The position numbers and the translations under genes were made by a program. DNA of 6,868 nucleotides from Achromobacter sp. GTDB taxonomy: Bacteria; Pseudomonadota; Gammaproteobacteria; Burkholderiales; Burkholderiaceae_B. How positions within the stretch are numbered: position 1 is the stretch's first letter; every line of letters begins with the position of its first letter. Below are positions 1-5,447 of the stretch, piece by piece. Location: the NCBI GenBank assembly GCA_003454835.1, contig DMTA01000524.1, positions 1-6,868 of the forward strand. Reading direction: 5' to 3'. Under the pieces are notes generated by a model. That model saw nothing but the letters and a program-made list of their open reading frames with translations, searched no databases and had not been told where the DNA came from.

Positions 1-392
1 GCCGGCTGCTCACCCACGTGCGCGACGTCATGCGCCAGGGATCCGCGCTGCCCATCGTCATGGCCGACACCCCGGTGTCTCAGGCCCTGGAGGTCATGTC
101 GGCCAAGGGCATGGGCATGACGGTCGTGACCGACGCGCAGCACCGCCCGCTGGGCATCTTCACCGACGGCGACCTGCGCCGTCTCATCGCACGGCACGGC
201 GACATCCGCAGTCTGACCGTCGAGGCAGGCATGACGCGATCGCCGCGCAGCATCAACCCCGAGGCGCTGGCCGTCGAGGCCGCCCGGCAGATGGACGAAC
301 AACGGCTCAATCACATGCTGGTGATGGACAATGACGGCGCGCTGGTCGGTGCATTGCACATGCACGATCTGATGGCCGCTAAAGTGGTATGA
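1..392 (+). CDS. kdsD: Arabinose-5-phosphate isomerase KdsD, C-terminal part (5' end outside window)
   Basis: KdsD interconverts D-ribulose-5-phosphate and D-arabinose-5-phosphate in the cytoplasm, the first step of Kdo synthesis for the LPS inner core. Only about 129 C-terminal residues are present, read from the first whole codon at position 3. The frame is open through the left edge, so the GTG at 18 is an internal valine and not a start. The segment is a tandem CBS pair. The first repeat runs from VRDVMRQG to about GIFTDGDLRRLI, the second from about VEAGMTRSPRSI to the end. The tail HMHDLMAAKVV is typical of KdsD. The catalytic SIS sugar-isomerase domain must lie upstream, outside the window. 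The stop TGA (390-392) overlaps the kdsC ATG (389-391) in an ATGA junction, so the two are probably translationally coupled. Kdo pathway neighbours make KdsD more likely than a stand-alone CBS protein. Confidence 0.95.
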   Translation, partial: RLLTHVRDVMRQGSALPIVMADTPVSQALEVMSAKGMGMTVVTDAQHRPLGIFTDGDLRRLIARHGDIRSLTVEAGMTRSPRSINPEALAVEAARQMDEQRLNHMLVMDNDGALVGALHMHDLMAAKVV

Positions 393-997
393 CTATGAAC
401 CTCTCTGCTTCCGTGAATCACCCGGCCGAAGCGCTGGTGCTTGCCCGTATCCCCGCCATCGTGCGCGAACGCGCCGCGGCCGTGCGCCTGATGGTCTTCG
501 ACGTCGACGGCGTGCTGACCGATGGCAGCCTCTACTACGGCGAAGGCGGCGAACTGCAGAAGCGCTTCCACGCGCTGGACGGCCACGGGCTGAGGCTGCT
601 CATGGAAGGCGGGCTGCAAGTCGCGCTGATCACGGGCCGATCCGGCCCCATCGTCGCGCGCCGCGCGGCCGAACTCGGCATCGCCGAAGTCATTCAGGGC
701 GTGCGCGACAAAGGCACCGCCTTGACCGAACTTGCACAGCGCTGCGGTGTCCAACTGAATCAAACCGGCTACATGGGCGATGACATCATCGACCTGCCGG
801 CCTTGCAGCGCGCGGGTTTTGCCGCCAGCGTGCCCAACGCCCCCGGCTACGTCAGCCAGGCCGCGCACTGGGTTTCGACCCTGCCCGGCGGAAGCGGGGC
901 CGTGCGCGAATGCTGCGATCTCCTGTTGGCCTCGCAGGGCCGCCTGGGCGCCTTCCTGGCCGCGCCGGGCCTGCTTGGCCCCGGGGCGATCCAGTGA
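389..997 (+). CDS. kdsC: 3-deoxy-D-manno-octulosonate 8-phosphate phosphatase KdsC
   Basis: KdsC hydrolyses Kdo-8-phosphate to Kdo and phosphate in the cytoplasm, the step before CMP activation by KdsB. The 202-residue protein is a small C0-type HAD phosphatase without a large cap domain, slightly longer than the usual 170-190 residues because of an N-terminal stretch of about 30 residues. HAD motif I is DVDGVLTDG, with nucleophile D38 and acid/base D40. Motif II is ITGR with T82, motif III lysine is K108, and motif IV is GDDIID with D131, D132 and D135. The C-terminal GGSGAVRE motif (167-174) is characteristic of KdsC and helps close the active site of the tetramer. The start ATG overlaps the kdsD stop. 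A second ATG at 395 would remove only two residues and cannot be excluded. No strong Shine-Dalgarno is visible, which fits coupling to kdsD. Confidence 0.97.
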   Translation: MTMNLSASVNHPAEALVLARIPAIVRERAAAVRLMVFDVDGVLTDGSLYYGEGGELQKRFHALDGHGLRLLMEGGLQVALITGRSGPIVARRAAELGIAEVIQGVRDKGTALTELAQRCGVQLNQTGYMGDDIIDLPALQRAGFAASVPNAPGYVSQAAHWVSTLPGGSGAVRECCDLLLASQGRLGAFLAAPGLLGPGAIQ

Positions 998-1034
998 TTC
1001 TGCCCTCAACGTATACGCCCTCGCGGCGCACCCG

Positions 1035-1667
1035 ATGAAAGAACGTTTTCCCTCACTGATCGCGCTGTTCCTGCTGCTGGTGCTGGTCACCAGTTCGTGG
1101 TGGGCGGCCGATTACGCGCAGCGCGCCATCCAGGTGGATCCCCCGCGCCGCGTCACCCACGAAATGGACGCGTGGTCGCGCGATTTCGTGATGCTGCGCA
1201 CCGATCCCACGGGCAAGCCCATCAACCGCCTGGAAGGCGAGTACATGGAGCACTTCCCTGACGACGATTCGTATCACGTCACGGCGCCGCGCGCGGTAGG
1301 CCAGCGCGAGTCCAATCCGATCACGGTGGCGGTGTCGAAGACGGCCGTGATGGAACAGGGTGGCAAGCGCATCGTCATGCAGGGCGATGCCCATGTGCTG
1401 CGCCAGCCCGACGCCGAGAACGACATGCTGGACGTGCGCAGCCAGCAGCTCATCATCCTGCCCGATGAAGACGTGGTCTTCACCGACCTGCCCGCCACGG
1501 TCCTGAAGGGCCGCTCGCGCATGCAGGGCACGGGCATGCACTACAACAACAAGACTCGCCAATTGCAGGTTTCGGCATCGACCGACGTGGAAATTGCCGG
1601 TTCGGAAGGCAAACAGCAGCGCCGCACCGAAATTCCAGCCAACAACTCCAACCAGAAAAAACCATGA
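1035..1667 (+). CDS. lptC: LPS export protein LptC (inner-membrane anchored)
   Basis: LptC is the bitopic component of the LptB2FGC extractor and hands LPS to the periplasmic LptA bridge. From the ATG at 1035 the product is 210 residues. A short charged N-terminus (MKER) precedes one hydrophobic segment at about residues 5-26 that acts as an uncleaved membrane anchor. The periplasmic domain begins near VDPPRRVTHEMDAW and shows the alternating beta-strand pattern of the LptC/OstA fold, with NRLEGEYMEHFPDDDSYHV, VMQGDAHV and LKGRSRMQGTGM-type strands. The frame stays open upstream through kdsC, but that part is an overprint of kdsC; ATG 1035 directly precedes the expected anchor and lies 37 bp after kdsC. 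No clear Shine-Dalgarno is seen. The stop TGA overlaps the lptA ATG (ATGA at 1664-1667). The family is fairly divergent in sequence, so the call rests on topology, length and strict gene order. Confidence 0.93.
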   Translation: MKERFPSLIALFLLLVLVTSSWWAADYAQRAIQVDPPRRVTHEMDAWSRDFVMLRTDPTGKPINRLEGEYMEHFPDDDSYHVTAPRAVGQRESNPITVAVSKTAVMEQGGKRIVMQGDAHVLRQPDAENDMLDVRSQQLIILPDEDVVFTDLPATVLKGRSRMQGTGMHYNNKTRQLQVSASTDVEIAGSEGKQQRRTEIPANNSNQKKP

Positions 1668-2287
1668 CCGACGTTCGGACCTTCCTCGCCCCGACCACCC
1701 GCCTGATGGGCGCCGTGCTGTTGACGGCCTGCGCGCTTGCGCCGGCCCACGCGGCGGAACCGAAAGCGGCCGCACCGGCCGAAGAGCCCAGCACGCTGAT
1801 TCTGTCGGACACGCTGCACTACGACGACGTGAAGAAACAAAGCGTGTTCACCGGCAACGTCAACATGACGCGCGGCCTAATGACGCTGACCTCCGACACC
1901 TTGCAGATGAACGAGGACGCGAAGGGCAACCAGTACGGCACGGCCACGGCCAACAAAGGCAAAGTGGTCACGATCCGCCAGGAGCGCCCCGAGAACTTCG
2001 AACTCATCGAAGGCAAGGGCCTGCGCGCTGAATATGACGGCACCAACAGCACGTTCGACCTGATCGGCCAGGCCATCGTGACCCGCTACGTCTGTGGGAA
2101 ACCGTTCGATACCATTCGCGGCGAGCGGGTACGCTACAACGAAAAGTCCGGCACGTACGAAGCGCAAGGCGGCCCGAACTCCGCCGCAGCTGGCGGACGC
2201 GTGCGGTCCCTCGCCGAACCGCGAGCCAAGCTGGACGCCGCCGTCGCCGAATGCCGCAAGCAGCAGGCAGCCAAGAAAGAGCGCTGA
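1664..2287 (+). CDS. lptA: LPS transport periplasmic protein LptA
   Basis: LptA polymerises as the beta-jellyroll bridge that carries LPS through the periplasm from LptC to LptD. The 207-residue product has a signal peptide: n-region with R5 and R13, hydrophobic core MGAVLLTACALA and a likely signal peptidase I site after AHA (residue 30). The OstA-like domain spans about residues 43-170 and includes LILSDTLHYDDVKKQSVFTG, MTLTSDTLQM, LRAEYDGTNSTFDLIGQAIV and the YVCGKPFDTIRGERVRYN segment. The tail has GGPNSAAAGGRVRS and then a basic, alanine-rich end with a cysteine at 197. The ATG at 1664 overlaps the lptC stop, indicating coupling. One oddity is LTAC at residues 20-23, which fits a loose lipobox inside the hydrophobic core, so a lipoprotein alternative should be considered; the AHA site is more typical of the family. 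Confidence 0.95.
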   Translation: MTDVRTFLAPTTRLMGAVLLTACALAPAHAAEPKAAAPAEEPSTLILSDTLHYDDVKKQSVFTGNVNMTRGLMTLTSDTLQMNEDAKGNQYGTATANKGKVVTIRQERPENFELIEGKGLRAEYDGTNSTFDLIGQAIVTRYVCGKPFDTIRGERVRYNEKSGTYEAQGGPNSAAAGGRVRSLAEPRAKLDAAVAECRKQQAAKKER

Positions 2288-2320
2288 AGCGCTTCTCCCG
2301 CAACACCAATCGCAGCCACG

Positions 2321-3115
2321 ATGAATCAACCCTCAGTGCCGACCCCCGTGACCTCCGCCCCTTCGGGCGTCAAGCAGGGCAGCCTGCGCGCAACCGGACT
2401 GCGCAAGACCTACAACGGCCGCACCGTCGTGCAGGATGTGTCCCTGTCCGTGGTCAGCGGCGAAGTGGTTGGCCTGCTGGGCCCCAACGGCGCAGGCAAG
2501 ACCACCAGTTTCTACATGATCGTTGGTCTGGTGCCGGCGGACGCCGGCCGCATTGAGATCGACGGCGCCGTCATCACCGCAATGCCCATCCACAAGCGCG
2601 CGCGCATGGGCCTGTCGTATCTGCCGCAGGACGCCTCCGTGTTCCGCCGCCTGACGGTGGAACAGAACATCCGCGCGGTGCTTGAGTTGCAAGTGGGTCC
2701 GGACGGCCGCCCGCTGTCGACGCCCAAGATCAACGAACAGATGGAATCGCTGCTCGAAGAACTGCAGATCGGGCACATCCGCAGCAACGCCGCGATCTCG
2801 CTGTCGGGCGGTGAACGCCGCCGCGTGGAAATCGCGCGCGCGCTGGCCACCAGCCCGCGCTTCATCCTGCTGGACGAACCGTTTGCCGGCGTGGACCCCA
2901 TCGCCGTCATCGAAATCCAGCGCATCGTCCGCTTCCTGAAGGGCCGCGGAATCGGCGTGCTGATCACCGACCACAACGTGCGCGAAACGCTGGGCATCTG
3001 CGACCGCGCCTACATCATCAGCGAAGGCAAAGTGCTGACCGATGGCCACCCCGACGAAATCGTGGGCGATCCCGCCGTTCGCCGGGTGTACCTGGGCGAA
3101 CACTTCCGCATGTAA
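2321..3115 (+). CDS. lptB: LPS export ABC transporter ATP-binding protein LptB
   Basis: LptB is the cytoplasmic ATPase of the LptB2FGC transporter that extracts LPS from the inner membrane. The 264-residue protein carries all ABC motifs: Walker A GPNGAGKT (54-61), Q-loop glutamine Q103 in YLPQD, ABC signature LSGGE (161-165), Walker B ILLDE with catalytic E186, D-loop near AGVDP, and switch histidine H218 in TDHNV. The C-terminal VYLGEHFRM closely follows the LptB family ending. An N-terminal extension of about 20 Pro/Ser/Thr-rich residues precedes the core ([16 protein letters not shown]), making it longer than the roughly 240 residues of enteric LptB. The start is the ATG 33 bp after the lptA stop; no strong Shine-Dalgarno is visible. 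LptF and LptG, the membrane subunits, are not in the window. It is the last gene of the LPS block, and a 216 bp non-coding gap follows. Confidence 0.97.
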   Translation: MNQPSVPTPVTSAPSGVKQGSLRATGLRKTYNGRTVVQDVSLSVVSGEVVGLLGPNGAGKTTSFYMIVGLVPADAGRIEIDGAVITAMPIHKRARMGLSYLPQDASVFRRLTVEQNIRAVLELQVGPDGRPLSTPKINEQMESLLEELQIGHIRSNAAISLSGGERRRVEIARALATSPRFILLDEPFAGVDPIAVIEIQRIVRFLKGRGIGVLITDHNVRETLGICDRAYIISEGKVLTDGHPDEIVGDPAVRRVYLGEHFRM

Positions 3116-3209
3116 CCGGCTGCTGAAAGACCCCGTAACGCATGCAAAAAGACCGCCATACGCCCTCGGGCTCAGCCATAAAAATGCCATGAAGTTGCGG
3201 TAGGTCAGC

Positions 3210-3237
3210 TTGTTTTATCGGCCCGAGTCTATACACT
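3210..3237 (+). promoter_or_regulatory. Candidate sigma-70 promoter for hpf
   Basis: TTGTTT at 3210-3215 and TACACT at 3232-3237 are separated by 16 bp. An overlapping alternative -10 is TATACA at 3230-3235. Both hexamers are only moderate matches, but the region is AT-richer than its surroundings. It would start transcription near 3244, giving an 88 nt leader for hpf independent of the LPS operon. Confidence 0.4.
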
Positions 3238-3286
3238 AGAGCTAAACGAACCCTGCTTATTGAAGGAGAACGCCTACGACCCCACC

Positions 3287-3307
3287 GCGCCTTTTGCGCA
3301 ATTTTTT
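3287..3307 (+). other. Small GC hairpin plus T-run in hpf leader (possible attenuator)
   Basis: GCGC (3287-3290) and GCGC (3296-3299) can pair around the loop CTTTT, and two A residues and six T residues follow (3302-3307). The stem is only four pairs, so an efficient terminator is doubtful. Its place between the proposed promoter and the hpf start would suit partial attenuation or a structured leader. Confidence 0.25.
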
Positions 3308-3316
3308 CCTCTTTTA

Positions 3317-3324
3317 GAAGGAGA
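3317..3324 (+). promoter_or_regulatory. Strong ribosome binding site of hpf
   Basis: GAAGGAGA contains AAGGAG ending 8 nt before the ATG at 3332, an ideal Shine-Dalgarno. It decides the hpf start in favour of 3332 over an in-frame TTG at 3260. It is the strongest ribosome binding site in the window; the other genes have weak or none. An identical 8-mer lies at 3262-3269. Confidence 0.85.
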
Positions 3325-3331
3325 GCACACT

Positions 3332-3670
3332 ATGAACCTGAGCATCTGCGGTCGTCACCTCGACGTCACCCCGGCCATCCGGGAATATGTCATGAACAAA
3401 CTGGCGCGAGTGCTGCGGCATTTCGATCACGTCATCGATACCCAGGTCATGCTCTCAGTAGAGCCCCTGCGGCATAGAGCCGAAATCACCATGCGTCTGA
3501 GCGGCAAGGATATTCATTGTGAAGCAACCGATGAAAACCTCTATGCAGCCATAGACCTTCTTGCTGACAAAGTCGACCGTCAGGTCATCAAGCACAAGGA
3601 CAAGGTAAGGAGTCATTCAGCAGAGTCCGTGAAGCGGCAAGCGGCGAGCCTCTCGCCACCCCAGCAGTAA
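3332..3670 (+). CDS. hpf: Ribosome hibernation promoting factor HPF
   Basis: HPF binds the 30S decoding centre in stationary phase or stress and promotes inactive ribosome dimers; the older name in sigma-54 loci is the sigma-54 modulation protein. The 112-residue product begins MNLSICGRHLDVTPAIREYV, the usual first beta-strand and helix of the family. The conserved strands follow as HRAEITMRLSGKDIHCEAT and then DENLYAAIDLLADKVDRQVIKHKDKVR, the helix carrying basic residues that contact 16S rRNA. It is the short form (95 residues in E. coli), lacking the long-HPF dimerisation domain, with a roughly 15-residue Ser/Gln-rich tail. The start is fixed by the AAGGAG site 8 nt upstream. The gene is markedly less GC-rich than its neighbours (28 and 30 G+C per 60 in the lines 3481-3540 and 3541-3600). 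It normally sits between rpoN and ptsN; here rpoN is missing. Confidence 0.95.
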   Translation: MNLSICGRHLDVTPAIREYVMNKLARVLRHFDHVIDTQVMLSVEPLRHRAEITMRLSGKDIHCEATDENLYAAIDLLADKVDRQVIKHKDKVRSHSAESVKRQAASLSPPQQ

Positions 3671-3780
3671 CGCGCTTCATGACCGCTCACCTGAGCGACT
3701 AGCAGTACAGCGATCCCAGGATCCTGCCTAAGTCCCGGTGTCCCGCTAGACCTTGCGTCCAGCTGGGGCATCGGCAAACT

Positions 3781-3808
3781 CCCCTCCTGCTCCGCCCAAT
3801 CCCCTCCT
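3781..3808 (+). repeat. Direct repeat CCCCTCCT, 20 bp apart, resembling anti-Shine-Dalgarno
   Basis: The 8-mer CCCCTCCT occurs at 3781-3788 and 3801-3808. In RNA it contains CCUCCU, the same as the 16S rRNA anti-Shine-Dalgarno core, and could pair with AGGAG-type ribosome binding sites. It lies in a wider C/T tract, so chance in a pyrimidine-rich region is possible. Confidence 0.4.
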
Positions 3809-3979
3809 CCGTTCCCGCTGCCGCCTGCCGGCCACTTGGCGTTTTCCCTGCGTTTGTCCGATACGTGCGTCTCGGGGAACCCTGGCAGGCCCAGAATGTC
3901 CACAACACATCGCGATCAGACTATGCTGTCGCTCTTGTGGTCCCGTTGGCTTGCTATTCCGAAGCGCCGGGGCGGTTGA

Positions 3980-4009
3980 TTGTTGCAGTGCGTCATATAA
4001 CCATATAAT
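3980..4009 (+). promoter_or_regulatory. Sigma-70 promoter of ptsN-hprK, placing +1 on the ptsN ATG
   Basis: A perfect TATAAT lies at 4004-4009. Upstream, TTGTTG at 3980-3985 gives an 18 bp spacer, or TGTTGC at 3981-3986 a 17 bp spacer. Counting the last T of the -10 as -7 puts +1 at 4016, the A of the ptsN start codon. A second, weaker -10 (TATAAC, 3996-4001) just upstream would start near 4008, leaving at most an 8 nt leader. Confidence 0.65.
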
Positions 4010-4015
4010 GACCTG

Positions 4016-4471
4016 ATGAATCATTTGTCGCGCATCCTCCCCGCCGGCAACGTCGTGCTCGATATGCTCGCCACGAGCAAGAAACGTGCGTTCGAACAGG
4101 CCGGTCTGCTTTTTGAAAACAACAACGGCTTGGCACGCGCCCTCGTGTTCGACAGCCTCTTTGCCCGCGAGCGCCTGGGGTCCACCGCCCTGGGTCAGGG
4201 CGTGGCCGTACCGCATGGCCGCGTGAAAGGTCTGGAGCAGGCGCTGGCGGCGTTCATTCGCCTTGCCCAGCCCATCACCTTCGACGCGCCCGACGGACAG
4301 CCCGTGTCGATGCTGCTGTGCCTGCTGGTGCCTGAAACCGCCACGCAGCAGCACCTGGACATCCTGGCCGAACTCGCCCAGCTCATGTCCATCAAGGCAT
4401 TGCGTGAAGCCCTGGCTACCGAGCCCGATCCGGCGATCGTCCACAGAATGCTCACGACCGGCCAACTCTGA
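4016..4471 (+). CDS. ptsN: Nitrogen regulatory PTS protein EIIA-Ntr (PtsN)
   Basis: PtsN is the EIIA output component of the PTS-Ntr phosphorelay (PtsP-NPr/HPr-PtsN). In other proteobacteria it adjusts potassium uptake, nitrogen and stress responses by protein-protein contacts instead of sugar transport. The 151-residue protein is a single EIIA fructose/mannitol-type domain. The phosphorylated histidine is H67 in [14 protein letters not shown], preceded by the helix [20 protein letters not shown]; the [17 protein letters not shown] region follows at about 98-114. The start MNHLSRILP is at the family-usual position, yet there is no Shine-Dalgarno and the -10 box ends only 6 nt before the ATG, implying leaderless translation. 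hprK follows after 20 bp, so they are probably cotranscribed. EI and HPr genes are not in the window. Confidence 0.95.
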   Translation: MNHLSRILPAGNVVLDMLATSKKRAFEQAGLLFENNNGLARALVFDSLFARERLGSTALGQGVAVPHGRVKGLEQALAAFIRLAQPITFDAPDGQPVSMLLCLLVPETATQQHLDILAELAQLMSIKALREALATEPDPAIVHRMLTTGQL

Positions 4472-4491
4472 TCCCACGCGGAATCGCTGCC

Positions 4492-5418
4492 ATGCTCACG
4501 GTGCAGGAACTCGTCGACGACAACGCCGACAAAATCCCCTTTAACTGGATTTCGGGCCAGGGCGCCGCAGACCGCGCGATTCCCGACGACGGCATGGCGG
4601 CCGCCGACCTCGTCGGCCACTTGAACCTGATCCACCCGTCGCGCATCCAGGTGTTCGGGCAGGAAGAACTGGCGTACTACACGCGCTTCGACCTGCGCCG
4701 CCGCATGCACCACATGGACGAGCTGCTGATCGGCGGCGTGCCGGCGATTCTGCTGGCCGATGGCCTGACGCCGCCGCAGGATCTGGTGGACCAATGCGAC
4801 CAGCATCAGGTGCCGCTGCTGTCCACACCGGTGGCCGCCGCACAGCTCATCGATCTGCTCCGCATCTATCTCGGCAAGAAGCTCGCGCCCACCACCACGG
4901 TGCACGGCGTGTTCCTGGACGTGCTGGGATTGGGCGTGCTGATCACCGGCGAATCGGGCTTGGGCAAGAGCGAACTGGCGCTCGAACTGATTTCGCGCGG
5001 CCACGGCCTGGTGGCCGATGACGCCGTCGAGTTCTCACGCACCGCGCCGAACATGATCGAAGGGCACTGTCCGCAACTGCTGCAGAACCTGCTGGAAGTC
5101 CGCGGCCTGGGCCTGCTCGACATCCGCACGATCTTTGGCGAAACGTCGGTGCGACGCAAGATGCGCCTCAAGCTCATCGTGCACCTGGTGCGCGCCACCG
5201 CGCAGGACAAGTTCGAACGCCTGCCGTTGCAGGACATCACGCAGGACATGCTGGGACTGCCCGTGCGCAAGGTGATGCTGCAGGTGGCCGCGGGCCGCAA
5301 CCTGGCCGTGCTGGTCGAGGCGGCGGTGCGCAACACCATCCTCAAGCTGCGCGGCATCGACACGCTGGGCGAGTTCATGGAACGCCAGGCCATGGCGATC
5401 CTCCAAAGCAGCAAATGA
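4492..5418 (+). CDS. hprK: HPr kinase/phosphorylase HprK
   Basis: HprK phosphorylates and dephosphorylates the regulatory serine of HPr using ATP or pyrophosphate, tuning flow through the PTS. The 308-residue protein has the usual layout: N-terminal DRTGG-like domain (about 1-130) with FGQEELAYY, and a C-terminal P-loop kinase domain. The catalytic region shows H138 in [11 protein letters not shown], Walker A GESGLGKS (153-160) followed by E161, D176 and D177 in VADDAVEF, the family signature [12 protein letters not shown] (201-212) with E202 and R204, and R243 in FERLPL. All expected catalytic residues are present, so both kinase and phosphorylase activity are predicted. The ATG at 4492 is 20 bp after ptsN with only a weak GCGGAA-type ribosome binding site. 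The stop TGA overlaps a downstream ATG in ATGA (5415-5418). Pairing with ptsN is typical of betaproteobacteria, which mostly use the PTS for regulation. Confidence 0.96.
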   Translation: MLTVQELVDDNADKIPFNWISGQGAADRAIPDDGMAAADLVGHLNLIHPSRIQVFGQEELAYYTRFDLRRRMHHMDELLIGGVPAILLADGLTPPQDLVDQCDQHQVPLLSTPVAAAQLIDLLRIYLGKKLAPTTTVHGVFLDVLGLGVLITGESGLGKSELALELISRGHGLVADDAVEFSRTAPNMIEGHCPQLLQNLLEVRGLGLLDIRTIFGETSVRRKMRLKLIVHLVRATAQDKFERLPLQDITQDMLGLPVRKVMLQVAAGRNLAVLVEAAVRNTILKLRGIDTLGEFMERQAMAILQSSK

Positions 5419-5447
5419 GTCCGCGTCGTCGCCCTGCGGCATCGTGA
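5415..5447 (+). CDS. Possible 10-codon bridging mini-ORF between hprK and the MocR gene
   Basis: ATG at 5415 overlaps the hprK stop (ATGA, 5415-5418). The frame encodes [10 protein letters not shown] and ends at TGA 5445-5447, which overlaps the GTG start of the next gene (GTGA, 5444-5447). With no Shine-Dalgarno before GTG 5444, terminating ribosomes could be passed from hprK through the mini-ORF to the regulator. The peptide is Arg/Pro-rich and resembles no family I know. Its translation is only inferred from the two overlaps, which could arise by chance. Confidence 0.3.
   Translation: MSPRRRPAAS

Larger units (their letters stand above)
3116..3331. other. lptB-hpf intergenic region; rpoN absent
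   Basis: The 216 bp hold no credible gene. They contain a candidate sigma-70 promoter (3210-3237), two copies of the 8-mer GAAGGAGA (3262-3269 and 3317-3324) and a short GC hairpin followed by a T6 run (3287-3307). No convincing intrinsic terminator follows lptB, although GCCC-TC-GGGC type short repeats occur near 3165-3180. In many proteobacteria this interval is occupied by rpoN, of which no coding remnant could be read here. Confidence 0.7.
3671..4015. other. hpf-ptsN intergenic region (345 bp) with pyrimidine-rich tract
   Basis: No reading frame here resembles a protein. Just after hpf an inverted repeat CGCTC/GAGCG (3684-3688 with 3693-3697, loop ACCT) lacks a T-run, so it is not a standard terminator. 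CAGGATCCTG (3717-3726) is a perfect 10 bp palindrome. From about 3779 to 3829 the plus strand is almost all C and T, with CCCCTCCT at 3781-3788 and again at 3801-3808. The right end carries the ptsN promoter. The length is unusual for this compact locus and leaves room for a small RNA or a long 3' untranslated region. Confidence 0.6.

Noticed and set aside
780..1034. Upstream extension of the lptC frame into kdsC
   Set aside because: The frame is open, but it overprints kdsC out of frame and gives Cys/Pro/Arg-rich sequence. The ATG at 1035 leads straight into the expected membrane anchor.
2333..3190. Long minus-strand reading frame (285 codons) opposite lptB, and similar ones opposite kdsC, lptC and hprK
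   Set aside because: Their products are His/Arg/Ala-rich with no family resemblance. They are the antisense shadows expected from high-GC codon bias over confidently identified genes.
3260..3331. TTG start at 3260 for a longer HPF
   Set aside because: The added 24 residues are not HPF-like, and an ideal AAGGAG lies 8 nt before the ATG at 3332.
3684..3697. Inverted repeat CGCTC/GAGCG after hpf as a terminator
   Set aside because: The stem is five pairs and no T-run follows, so it is not a credible intrinsic terminator.
3717..3726. Perfect palindrome CAGGATCCTG as an operator
   Set aside because: It is short, single and not near a promoter, so it is explained equally well by chance.
3837..3853. 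Sigma-54-like motif TTGGC-N8-TGC upstream of ptsN (GG and GC correctly spaced by 10)
   Set aside because: Only the GG/GC core and a few flanking bases match. Such partial matches are common in GC-rich DNA, and the gene has a good sigma-70 promoter closer in.
3613..3903. Minus-strand frame covering the hpf-ptsN gap as a hidden gene
   Set aside because: Its Gly/Arg/Trp-rich translation resembles no known protein, no promoter or ribosome binding site was seen, and it runs into the 3' end of hpf.
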